Below, in pieces: positions 15,346 through 22,751 of a DNA stretch of 22,751 nucleotides (positions are counted from its first letter, which is position 1; the number at the start of each line of letters is the position of its first letter). The position numbers were made by a program, and so were the translations under genes. Source of the stretch: an uncultured Christensenella sp. (GTDB lineage: Bacteria > Bacillota > Clostridia > Christensenellales > UBA1242); assembly GCA_949293915.1 (NCBI GenBank), contig CASFFJ010000065.1, positions 1-22,751 of the forward strand, read 5' to 3'. The notes under the pieces are model-generated. The model did no database searches, had not been told where the DNA came from, and saw nothing but the letters and a program-made list of their open reading frames with translations.

Positions 15346-15681
15346 ATGGAAGATTGTGTTTTTTGCAAAATAAGGAAACGTGAATTGCCTAGCACCACAT
15401 TATATAAAGATGATGATATGATGATAATAAAAGATATTAATCCGCAAGCAAAAGTACATTTGATTGCAATACCCAATACACATGTGCCATATATTGATAT
15501 GATGACAGAAGAGGGGATTAATGTATTAGCGAAGATAATCTCTAAGATATCTCATTGTCAAGAAGAGCTAGGTATAACTAATGGCTATCGATTGGTTGTC
15601 AATCAAGGCGAAGATGGTGGTCAAACAGTAGGTCACGTTCACATTCATATATTAGGTGGTGAAAAATTAAAAGATTTTTAG
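15346..15681 (+). CDS. HIT-family nucleotide hydrolase (HinT-like)
   Basis: A 111-residue histidine-triad protein of the HinT/PKCI branch, which hydrolyses AMP-linked phosphoramidates such as AMP-lysine adducts. The catalytic triad is GHVHIHILGG (His97, His99, His101), preceded by NQGEDGGQTV. CVFCKI at the N-terminus (Cys4, Cys7) is typical of the branch. AGGAGAG precedes the ATG; it lies 17 bases after mtaB. Close linkage to mtaB and rpsU is common in Bacillota. The exact physiological substrate is unknown. Confidence 0.93.
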   Translation: MEDCVFCKIRKRELPSTTLYKDDDMMIIKDINPQAKVHLIAIPNTHVPYIDMMTEEGINVLAKIISKISHCQEELGITNGYRLVVNQGEDGGQTVGHVHIHILGGEKLKDF

Positions 15682-15698
15682 AAATTAGTTAAAAAATC

Positions 15699-15727
15699 TT
15701 GACAATATTAATAATTTAGTTTAAAAT
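15699..15727 (+). promoter_or_regulatory. Promoter of rpsU
   Basis: A perfect TTGACA (15699-15704) and TAAAAT (15722-15727) are separated by 17 bases, just after the hit stop codon. Confidence 0.7.
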
Positions 15728-15763
15728 AAAAAAGAATTTTAAATTAAAAGTGGGTGAGTAAGA

Positions 15764-15952
15764 GTGACAACAGTTCGTTGCGGAGAGAATGAATCTCCTG
15801 AAAGTGCATTGAAGCGTTTTAAACGTAAATGTCAAAAAGACGGTATAATTGGCGACTTGAAGAAAAAAACTGAATATAAGAAGCCAAGCGTTGCTAAGAA
15901 AGAAAAGCAAAAAGCAGCACGCAAACGCGCGATGAAGAAATCTCGTTATTAA
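15764..15952 (+). CDS. rpsU: 30S ribosomal protein S21 (bS21)
   Basis: A 62-residue basic protein of the small subunit, involved in translation initiation. The pattern VRCGENESPESALKRFKRKCQKDGI is diagnostic, followed by YKKPSVAKKEKQKAARKR. It starts with GTG at 15764: an in-frame TGA at 15755 rules out anything further upstream, and a GGGTGAG (15752-15758) provides the ribosome site. It has its own promoter and terminator, so S21 can be set independently of the modification genes upstream. Confidence 0.95.
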   Translation: MTTVRCGENESPESALKRFKRKCQKDGIIGDLKKKTEYKKPSVAKKEKQKAARKRAMKKSRY

Positions 15953-15957
15953 TAATT

Positions 15958-15982
15958 TCCACTAGTTATCTAGTGGATTTTT
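15958..15982 (+). terminator. Intrinsic terminator after rpsU
   Basis: TCCACTAG (15958-15965) pairs perfectly with CTAGTGGA (15970-15977) around a TTAT loop, followed by five Ts. Confidence 0.88.
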
Positions 15983-16070
15983 AAAACAAAATTAGACAAG
16001 ATTATATTAAAATTTCTTATTAAAATTACAAGTATTAAATATAAAGTTTATATTTAAATCTCATAAATGT

Positions 16071-16099
16071 TTGCCATAATTATCCCAATTTGATATAAT
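16071..16099 (+). promoter_or_regulatory. Promoter of pcrA-ligA
   Basis: TTGCCA (16071-16076) and a perfect TATAAT (16094-16099) are separated by 17 bases, with TGA directly before the -10 (an extended -10). GAGG at 16127-16130 precedes the ATG at 16136. The 90 bases between the rpsU terminator and this promoter hold nothing I can recognise. Confidence 0.78.
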
Positions 16100-16135
16100 A
16101 AAAATAGGGAAGCTTATTTTTTTATTGAGGTTAGA

Positions 16136-18331
16136 ATGGATTATAAAAAATTGTTGAATGATGAGCAATATAACGCAGTGGTATGCACTGATGGCCCCAT
16201 TATGGTCAGTGCTGGTGCTGGCAGTGGTAAAACACGTGTCCTTACTTATCATATTGCATATTTAATAACTGAGCGTAGAGTTTTACCATTCAATATTCTC
16301 GCTATAACATTTACTAATAAAGCTGCAAATGAAATGAAAGAGCGTATTGTGAAAATTGAACCAGGTGGTAATTTGGTTTCAGTAAGCACAATACATAGTT
16401 TTTGTGTTAGGATGCTTAGACAATATGCTAGTTTTCTAAATGGTTATAAAGAAAATTTTACAATATATAGTGATTCAGATAGCGCTAAAATACAAAGAGA
16501 TATTTTTAAATCTATGAAGATAGATGATGAAAGTGTTAAAAATAAATTCAAAAGTTATTTATCAACGATTAAAAATGATAATATGTCGGTTGATGAGTTT
16601 ATAAAAATCAATAGATACGATACGAATATGGCAGAATTTAAGATTTTTGCGGACAGCTATGCTGATGAATTAAGAAAAAATAATGCAATGGATTTTGATG
16701 ACTTGTTGGTAAATTTTTATCTTTTAATTGCTAATAATAAAGAAGTTTTAGCGAGTATTCAAAATCGTTATCATTATTTTAGTGTAGATGAATTTCAAGA
16801 CATTAATACCATTCAATATGATATTATAAAACTGCTTGCCAGCAAGACTAGAAACATCCTTGTTGTAGGGGATGAAGACCAATTAATTTATGGTTGGCGT
16901 GGTGCAAATATTAATAATATAGCAAATTTTATGCACGACTTTCCAGAATGTAAAATTTTTAAGTTGGAACAGAATTATCGCAGTACAAAAAAGATTTTGG
17001 AGCGAGCAAACGAGATAATAAAAAACAACAAAAATCGATTAGATAAAAAACTATATACAGATAACGATGAGGGTTCAGAAGTCAGTTATTACAACGCCAT
17101 TAATGAGACAGATGAAGCAGATTTTGTGGTAAGGACAATAATAAAAAAACATAATGAAGGCTTAGCTTATCACGATATGGCAATATTAATGCGAGTGAAT
17201 TCTTTGTCACGTACTTTTGAAGAGAAATTGTTGGCATACAATATTCCACATATTATTTATCATGGTTTTAAATTTTTTGAACGTGCTGAGATAAAAAATG
17301 TGTTGGCATACTTGATGGCGATAGTTAATCCAGATGATGATGTAAGTTTTGAACGTATAATCAATTTTCCAAAGCGTGGGATAGGAGATGCTAGTATTGA
17401 TAAATTAAAACTTATCGCTATCAAAAATCAAACTAATCTTAAAAATGTCGTTATGAATTATGAAAACGAAATTTTACCTAATCCATTAAAAGACAAGTTA
17501 AAAGCTATTAAATCAATATTCACTGATTTAGAAACTAAAATCAATGAATTAACTATGTATGATTTTTTTAGTTATATGTTAGATAGGTGTGATATTTTAA
17601 AATCATTTGACCTAGATAATGAGTCAGAATACGAGCGATATTTAAATATAAATTCTTTGTCATCAAGTGTTAAAGAGTTTGAAGAAAATAATGATGGTGC
17701 TACAATTTTAGATTATTTAGAATCAGTTACATTATCATCCGCAATTGATAATGATGATGGCAATGGTGTCGTGATTGCAACAATCCACGGCGCAAAAGGA
17801 TTAGAATTCGACACAGTCTTTGTGGTCGGGTGCGAAGAGCGTATTTTCCCAATATCACGCGATGAAGGAGAAGATTTAGAAGAAGAGCGCAGACTTATGT
17901 ATGTTGCAGTGACACGTGCTAAGCGTGAATTATATTTAACTAGCGCAAGTTCGCGTTTTCTGTATGGTAAACGAGATTATAGCGCAAAATCAAGATTTAT
18001 TCGTGAGATGGGTTTAGATAAACAAATAAAAACGACACCAACCACATACAATAATTACAATAATAGAATAGGAGGATATGATATGAAAACATTACAATCA
18101 AACAACAATATTACACAAAATTATACTTTTAGTAAATCGACGATTGAGAAAAAGTCTGTAGATTTTTCACGCATTAAACTAGGAGCAAAAGTTATCCATC
18201 CAAAGTTTGGGGAGGGAGAAATTACAGAGATTACACCAAATAGTGCAAATCATTGTGTTAAAATCAAATTTGAAGGTGTTGGCGAAAAAATGCTTTCACT
18301 TGAATATGCGCCAATAGAATTTAAGGATTAA
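16136..18331 (+). CDS. pcrA: ATP-dependent DNA helicase PcrA (UvrD family)
   Basis: A 3'-5' superfamily-1 helicase for DNA repair, fork maintenance and removal of recombination intermediates. Its 731 residues are typical. Seen: Q motif LNDEQYNAV (7-15), Walker A SAGAGSGKT (25-33), AITFTNKAANEM, STIHSF, Walker B DEFQD (218-222, usually DEYQD), GDEDQLIYGWRGA (245-257), QNYRST, TIHGAKGLEFD and VAVTRAKRELYL. The usual T after DEYQD is I (DEFQDIN). After an Asn-rich linker (about 635-670) comes the C-terminal Tudor-like domain (VDFSRIKLGAKVIHPKFGEG..., about 675-729), known in PcrA/UvrD to bind RNA polymerase. An internal AGGAGG and in-frame ATG lie in the linker. ligA follows after one base, the usual Bacillota pcrA-ligA pairing. 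Confidence 0.96.
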   Translation: MDYKKLLNDEQYNAVVCTDGPIMVSAGAGSGKTRVLTYHIAYLITERRVLPFNILAITFTNKAANEMKERIVKIEPGGNLVSVSTIHSFCVRMLRQYASFLNGYKENFTIYSDSDSAKIQRDIFKSMKIDDESVKNKFKSYLSTIKNDNMSVDEFIKINRYDTNMAEFKIFADSYADELRKNNAMDFDDLLVNFYLLIANNKEVLASIQNRYHYFSVDEFQDINTIQYDIIKLLASKTRNILVVGDEDQLIYGWRGANINNIANFMHDFPECKIFKLEQNYRSTKKILERANEIIKNNKNRLDKKLYTDNDEGSEVSYYNAINETDEADFVVRTIIKKHNEGLAYHDMAILMRVNSLSRTFEEKLLAYNIPHIIYHGFKFFERAEIKNVLAYLMAIVNPDDDVSFERIINFPKRGIGDASIDKLKLIAIKNQTNLKNVVMNYENEILPNPLKDKLKAIKSIFTDLETKINELTMYDFFSYMLDRCDILKSFDLDNESEYERYLNINSLSSSVKEFEENNDGATILDYLESVTLSSAIDNDDGNGVVIATIHGAKGLEFDTVFVVGCEERIFPISRDEGEDLEEERRLMYVAVTRAKRELYLTSASSRFLYGKRDYSAKSRFIREMGLDKQIKTTPTTYNNYNNRIGGYDMKTLQSNNNITQNYTFSKSTIEKKSVDFSRIKLGAKVIHPKFGEGEITEITPNSANHCVKIKFEGVGEKMLSLEYAPIEFKD
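18070..18085 (+). promoter_or_regulatory. Candidate internal ribosome site and start inside pcrA
   Basis: AGGAGG (18070-18075) stands seven bases before an in-frame ATG (18083-18085, codon 650). Initiation here would yield an 82-residue product consisting of the linker end and the whole C-terminal RNA-polymerase-binding domain. The bases also encode Ile-Gly-Gly of the linker, so chance is possible. Confidence 0.35.
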
Positions 18332-18332
18332 G

Positions 18333-20303
18333 ATGAATAAACACGAGCGCTTAGTTTATCTCACGAACGAAGTAAATAAGCACAACTTGAACTACTACAC
18401 ATATGACAATCCAACTATTTCGGACGCTGAGTATGATGCATTGTATTACGAACTTGTAGACCTAGAACGCGAACTAGGTTATTCTTTGCCTGATAGTCCT
18501 ACCCAGCGTGTTGGCGATAACATTTTAGATGGTTTTAAGAAACACAAACACGAGATTCCGCTTTATAGTTTAAATAAAGTAAAAGATTTTGCAGATATGG
18601 AAAAATGGATGAGTGATATACGTAAAGTCGTTATGAATGACAACGTAAGATTCTCATTAGAATATAAATATGATGGCTTAAAAGTTGTAATTGAGTACAA
18701 TAATGGTCATTACAAATCTGCAACAACGCGTGGCAACGGCGTGATTGGTGAAGATGTCACTCAACAGGTTAAAACTATCAAAAGCGTTCCTTTGACAATT
18801 AAACACAAGGGTAGACTGATTGTTCAAGGCGAATGTATGATGACCAATAAAGCATTTGAAGAATACAATACAACCGCAGACATACCATTAAAAAATCCGC
18901 GTAACGGCGTAGCGGGCGCTGTGCGCAACCTTGACCCAAGAGAGACAGCAAAAAGGAAATTAGATTTTTTCTGTTATGATGTTTCATTAGTTGAAGATAT
19001 AGAATTGACCACACAAAAAGAAATGCATAATTTTATCGTGAGTCAAGGATTTTTGACAAGTGATTATTTTAAAGAATTATTTAATATTGAGCAAGTGAAA
19101 ACTGAAATTAATCACATTGACACAATCAAAGATAAACTAGATGTTATGATTGATGGTATGGTTATTAAGGTGGATGATGTCAAAGTACGTGATGACATTG
19201 GCTATACCAATAAATTTCCTAAATGGGCTATGGCGTTTAAATTTAAGCCAGTCGAACTCAGTACAGAGTTAAAAGATGTTGTATGGCAGGTGGGTAGAAC
19301 GGGCAAGATTACGCCTATTGCAATACTTGACCCAATTGAACTGAGTGGTGCTACAGTTAGTAGAGCCACACTTAATAATACACAAGATATAGAGAGAAAA
19401 AACATCAGTATAAACAGCAGAGTGTTTGTAAGGCGTAGCAATGAAGTTATTCCAGAAGTTATGGGATTAGCAGAAGAATCTCACGATAAGCGTAATATTG
19501 TTGCACCAAAATATTGTCCAAGTTGTAATAGCGAATTAGTGACAATTGGCGCTAATCTTTTTTGTGTCAATCACAAAGGCTGTTACGAACAAATTATTGA
19601 TAGACTCACGCATTTTGTCTCGCGTGATGCCTTTAATATTGAAGGATTGAGCGAAAAAACATTAAAACTTTTATTTGAAAAATATCATATTGCTTATCCG
19701 TATGAATTATTTAATATAAATGAAAGTATGCTTACTGGTTTGGAAGGATTTAAAGATAAAAAAATTAGTAATTTACTCACAAGTATAGAAAAAAGTAAAT
19801 CTATTGATTGGTCAAATTTTATTTTTGCATTAGGTATAATGAATGTTGGTAAAAAGACCGCTTTTGTCTTGTCGCAAAAATACGATTCAATTGATGCGTT
19901 AAAATCTGCAAATATTTCAGATTTAACTATGATTGAGGACATTGGCGAAATTGTTGCAACTAGTATTATTGATTATTTTAACGACATAAGCAATATTGAA
20001 AATATAGAAAAATTATTTGAGTTAGGTGTTAAAATAAATAAAACTAGTAAACAAATAACTAATCCAAATTTCGCGAACAAAACGGTTGTTTTAACAGGTA
20101 CACTACAGAATTATACTCGCCCAGACTTAACTAAAATTTTGATGAGTATGGGTGCAAATGTCAGCACTAGTGTCAGCAAAAAAACTGATATGGTTATTTT
20201 TGGGGAAGATGCAGGCAGTAAACTTGATAAAGCAAAAGCATTAAACATACGACTAGTTGATGAAAATGAATTATTGTTTTTGATAAAAAATCAAACAAAT
20301 TGA
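18333..20303 (+). CDS. ligA: NAD-dependent DNA ligase LigA
   Basis: Seals nicks between Okazaki fragments and in repair, using NAD. The 656 residues cover the full architecture: N-terminal NAD-binding domain Ia (1-65, with YYTYDNPTISDAEYD and SPTQRVG), adenylation domain with the lysine nucleophile KYDG (Lys112), TTRGNG (usually TRGDG), NPRNGVAGAVRNLDP, WAMAFKF and the OB fold (GRTGKITPIA). A zinc finger with Cys395, Cys398, Cys411 and Cys417 follows, then helix-hairpin-helix repeats and a C-terminal BRCT domain (about 582-656, KTVVLTGTL). It starts one base after the pcrA stop. It ends with adjacent in-frame TGA and TAG stops, which argues that TGA is a stop in this organism. Confidence 0.96.
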   Translation: MNKHERLVYLTNEVNKHNLNYYTYDNPTISDAEYDALYYELVDLERELGYSLPDSPTQRVGDNILDGFKKHKHEIPLYSLNKVKDFADMEKWMSDIRKVVMNDNVRFSLEYKYDGLKVVIEYNNGHYKSATTRGNGVIGEDVTQQVKTIKSVPLTIKHKGRLIVQGECMMTNKAFEEYNTTADIPLKNPRNGVAGAVRNLDPRETAKRKLDFFCYDVSLVEDIELTTQKEMHNFIVSQGFLTSDYFKELFNIEQVKTEINHIDTIKDKLDVMIDGMVIKVDDVKVRDDIGYTNKFPKWAMAFKFKPVELSTELKDVVWQVGRTGKITPIAILDPIELSGATVSRATLNNTQDIERKNISINSRVFVRRSNEVIPEVMGLAEESHDKRNIVAPKYCPSCNSELVTIGANLFCVNHKGCYEQIIDRLTHFVSRDAFNIEGLSEKTLKLLFEKYHIAYPYELFNINESMLTGLEGFKDKKISNLLTSIEKSKSIDWSNFIFALGIMNVGKKTAFVLSQKYDSIDALKSANISDLTMIEDIGEIVATSIIDYFNDISNIENIEKLFELGVKINKTSKQITNPNFANKTVVLTGTLQNYTRPDLTKILMSMGANVSTSVSKKTDMVIFGEDAGSKLDKAKALNIRLVDENELLFLIKNQTN

Positions 20304-20342
20304 TAGTATATTTAAAAAATTCAAATTTATATACTAGTATTT

Positions 20343-20373
20343 AATTCACTTTTATAGTGAATTTTTTGTTTTT
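20343..20373 (+). terminator. Intrinsic terminator after ligA
   Basis: AATTCACT (20343-20350) pairs perfectly with AGTGAATT (20356-20363) around a five-base loop, followed by a T-rich tail to 20373. Confidence 0.75.
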
Positions 20374-20388
20374 ATCGCTAAAATTAGT

Positions 20389-20416
20389 TTGAAATTTAGT
20401 GTGATTTTGGTATAAT
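20389..20416 (+). promoter_or_regulatory. Promoter of smc
   Basis: TTGAAA (20389-20394) and a perfect TATAAT (20411-20416) are separated by 16 bases, with TGG directly before the -10 (an extended -10). AAAGGG at 20432-20437 is the ribosome site. Confidence 0.78.
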
Positions 20417-20443
20417 GTTATCAGTTCTTTTAAAGGGAAATGT

Positions 20444-22751
20444 ATGATAACATTTAAAGAAATTGAAATGATGGGGTTTAAATCATTTGCAGATGAGACC
20501 CATATCAGTTTTGATGGTGGTATTACAGCGATAGTTGGACCTAATGGTTGTGGTAAATCAAACGTTAGTGATGCTATACGTTGGGTACTTGGTGAGCAAT
20601 CTAGCAAAGCATTGCGTGGTAAATCTATGCAAGATGTAATTTTTGCTGGAACTGAGAAACGTAAAAAATTAAGTTATTGTGAAGTGTCACTTGTTTTTGA
20701 CAACACTAATAAATGGTTTAATATTGAATATGATGAAGTGGTTATCACGCGTAAACTTTATCGTAATGGCGACAGCGAATATTATATCAACCGCAATCCT
20801 TGTAGATTAAAAGATATTCGTGATATGCTTTATGATAGTGGTATTGGCAAGGATGGTTATTCTATCATTGGACAAGGTAGAGTGGAAGAGATTATTCAGT
20901 CTAAGCCAGAGGAACGCCGAGCAATATTTGAAGAAGCATCAGGTATTGCAAAATATAAAGCACGTAAAACAGAGACAGAGAATAGACTAGCACGAGTTAG
21001 AGACAATCTGTCACGTGCTAACGATATTTTGACCGAAGTTGAGCGTAGATTAGGGCCATTAAAACGCCAGAGCGAAGATGCTAAAAAATATTTAGAGTAT
21101 AGAGATATTCTCAAAAATCTTGAAATTAATGCTTACATATATCAATACGAACACGCTGAAAAAACTAAACAAGAGATTGATTTAAAATTGCAAGGACTAA
21201 GAGATAATCTTAATGTTTTAAACAATTCGTACGAGACAGAACAAGCGAAATATGAGAAATCATTAAACGAGATAAATCAAATTGATAAGCGTTCGAACGA
21301 GTTGCATGAGCAAGTTTTGACATTATCTGTCAATTTAGAGAAAAAACAAAGTGAATATAGTTTGATAAATGAAAAGACTCGATATTTACGTGAACAGTTA
21401 GATAGGTTAAATAACGATATTAATTCATATACAATTGATATAAATCAGCGTACTGCATTAATGGATTCTGCAATTTCAGCACGTGAAGAAGAACGTGTTA
21501 ATTTAGCTAACTTAAACAAAGAATCACGTGAACTTGCTGACAAACAAATGGCTCTTTTGGATGAATTGACCAAAAGCGAGGGCGAAAAGGAAGAGACTCA
21601 ACGCGCTATCATTGATAATTTATCAAAACTAGGTGATATAAAGGCAAATTTGTCAGGATATGTTGCTAAACGTGACACTTTGATGGATAATATTAATAGT
21701 GATAAACAAAAATTAAGCGAATTTGAAGCAGACTTTTCTAAATTTAATGATGAATTAAAATTAGTAGAAAATGAAGTTAATAATCTGAATTTAAATAAAG
21801 AAATCAAAGAACAATCAATTCAAAAATTAAAAAGCGATATTGAAGAATTGTCTAATAAGATTGAAGAATTAAATTCAACCATTTTTGCATTGAAATCAAG
21901 TATATCTAACGACACAAATAGGAAAAATATTTTAACAAATTTGCAGGCAGATTTTGAGGGATATCAATTTGCTGTAAAACGATTAATGCAAGAGGGACAA
22001 AAGAATCCACGCTTAAACTCTGCGATTAAAGGTGTCGTAGGCAATATTATTTCTGTTGACTCAAAATATCAAACAGCCATTGAAATTGCGCTTGGTGGCA
22101 GTATTCAAAATATTGTCACAAAAGATGAAAATGATGCCAAAATTTTAATTAACTATCTCAAAGAAATGAAATTAGGTAGAGCAACATTCCTACCTATCAG
22201 TGCTGTTAAACCGCGCACACTTACATCTTCTGATAGAGCATATTTAAAAGAAAATGGTTGCATAGGCATTGCTAGCGACCTTGTAAATACACAAGATATA
22301 TATAGACCAGTTATATCGAGTTTGTTAGGTGCTACAATAGTGTGTGATACACTTGATAATGCAGTGCTTCTTGCTCGTAAAAGCGGATACTCGTTTAGAA
22401 TTGTGACATTAGATGGTGATGTATTGTCACCACAAGGCAGTATGTCAGGTGGTAGTAAAAAGAGTAATGACAGTAGTTTACTCAACAAAGAAAACGAAAT
22501 TAAAACTTTAACACAAAATATTGAAACTAGGTCAAAAGAATTAATTCAAAAACAAAATGAATACAACACACTTGTTGATAAGATTAATGAATTAAAATCA
22601 AAGTTAACTATTGAAACAAGTGAAATGCAAACAATAACTAATGAATATTATTCAAAATCTAGTTTGTTTGACAGTCAAAATCAAAAAATTGAGACATTGA
22701 ATGAAAATATTTTCTCATTAAAAAGTCAAATACTGCTTGCGGAAAATATTG
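20444..22751 (+). CDS. smc: Chromosome segregation protein SMC (5' part, cut by window end)
   Basis: The first 769 codons of the condensin-type SMC ATPase, which organises and segregates the chromosome with ScpA and ScpB. The frame is open to the window edge. Seen: ATPase head with Walker A GPNGCGKSN (32-40), SSKALRG, and Q-loop region YSIIGQGRVEEII; a charged heptad-type coiled coil (about 170-505); the hinge domain (about 520-670), including NPRLNSAIKGVVGNII and ending with LSPQGSMSGG; then the start of the returning coiled coil. The ABC signature and Walker B are expected beyond the window. SMC rather than RecN or SbcC is shown by the N-terminal GFKSFADET and the hinge. It has its own promoter and is preceded by ligA, not rnc. 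Confidence 0.96.
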   Translation, partial: MITFKEIEMMGFKSFADETHISFDGGITAIVGPNGCGKSNVSDAIRWVLGEQSSKALRGKSMQDVIFAGTEKRKKLSYCEVSLVFDNTNKWFNIEYDEVVITRKLYRNGDSEYYINRNPCRLKDIRDMLYDSGIGKDGYSIIGQGRVEEIIQSKPEERRAIFEEASGIAKYKARKTETENRLARVRDNLSRANDILTEVERRLGPLKRQSEDAKKYLEYRDILKNLEINAYIYQYEHAEKTKQEIDLKLQGLRDNLNVLNNSYETEQAKYEKSLNEINQIDKRSNELHEQVLTLSVNLEKKQSEYSLINEKTRYLREQLDRLNNDINSYTIDINQRTALMDSAISAREEERVNLANLNKESRELADKQMALLDELTKSEGEKEETQRAIIDNLSKLGDIKANLSGYVAKRDTLMDNINSDKQKLSEFEADFSKFNDELKLVENEVNNLNLNKEIKEQSIQKLKSDIEELSNKIEELNSTIFALKSSISNDTNRKNILTNLQADFEGYQFAVKRLMQEGQKNPRLNSAIKGVVGNIISVDSKYQTAIEIALGGSIQNIVTKDENDAKILINYLKEMKLGRATFLPISAVKPRTLTSSDRAYLKENGCIGIASDLVNTQDIYRPVISSLLGATIVCDTLDNAVLLARKSGYSFRIVTLDGDVLSPQGSMSGGSKKSNDSSLLNKENEIKTLTQNIETRSKELIQKQNEYNTLVDKINELKSKLTIETSEMQTITNEYYSKSSLFDSQNQKIETLNENIFSLKSQILLAENI

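Noticed and set aside
20301..20306. TGA read as Trp (alternative genetic code)
   Set aside because: ligA ends with TGA immediately followed by in-frame TAG, rsmE ends with TGA at a normal length, TGG is used for Trp throughout, and no conserved protein has an internal TGA.
22153..22488. 111-codon open frame on the minus strand
   Set aside because: It lies antisense to the SMC hinge, which is clearly the coding strand; no recognisable protein and no ribosome site.
1..22751. CRISPR array, insertion sequence, prophage, tRNA or rRNA
   Set aside because: No spaced direct repeats, transposase or integrase frames, cloverleaf-like segments or rRNA sequence seen; all spacers are below 190 bases.

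Overview
The window looks like chromosomal core sequence from a low-G+C Bacillota (Firmicutes), most plausibly an uncultured, genome-reduced Clostridia- or RF39-like gut lineage. This rests on the strongly AT-rich spacers, AGGAG-type ribosome sites, near-consensus sigma-A promoters, the four-cysteine L32, and Firmicutes-type gene neighbourhoods (pta-ackA, rpmF-plsX-rnc, rpoZ-priA-def-fmt-rlmN-rpe, rsmE-mtaB-hit-rpsU, pcrA-ligA, smc). TGA acts as a stop, TGG encodes Trp, and no conserved protein is interrupted, so the standard bacterial code applies. The lineage is inferred, not proven. I see no mobile element, CRISPR array, tRNA, rRNA or phage gene.

Layout. 1-3226: a patatin-type lipase abuts pta with no gap, followed by ackA; Pta and AckA convert acetyl-CoA to acetate and ATP. 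3254-3621: rpmF (L32) with a consensus promoter, a foldable leader and a strong two-way terminator. 3635-5345, minus strand: a single-ring Clp/Hsp100-type AAA+ protein with its own promoter; it carries the IGF tripeptide of ClpP-docking unfoldases but lacks the first AAA+ module of ClpA/ClpC. 5388-7730: plsX and rnc overlap, downstream of a perfect 10-8-10 inverted repeat at the plsX promoter; then a two-helix membrane protein with a bacterial PH domain. 7720-12571: rpoZ, priA, def, fmt, rlmN, packed with zero or negative spacing; fmt and rlmN start with TTG inside the preceding gene. 12730-15982: rpe, rsmE, mtaB, hit, then rpsU with its own promoter and terminator. 16071-20373: pcrA and ligA, one base apart. 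20389-end: smc, cut by the window edge.

Nearly every gene is housekeeping: acetate/ATP metabolism, phospholipid initiation (PlsX), ribosome parts and rRNA/tRNA modification (L32, S21, RNase III, RlmN, RsmE, MtaB), N-terminal formyl-Met handling (Fmt, Def), transcription (omega) and DNA replication, repair and segregation (PriA, PcrA, LigA, SMC). The conserved neighbourhoods appear trimmed and spliced together: genes usual in relatives (yceD, acpP, gmk, coaBC, rsmB, the stp-prkC-rsgA set) are absent from their expected places, and smc is about 13 kb from rnc.

The points most worth a second look are the single-AAA Clp-like unfoldase and its unrecognised N-terminal half, an internal AGGAGG-plus-ATG inside pcrA that could separately express the RNA-polymerase-binding C-terminal domain, the plsX operator-like palindrome, and the structured rpmF leader. 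I found no clear new multi-gene system.
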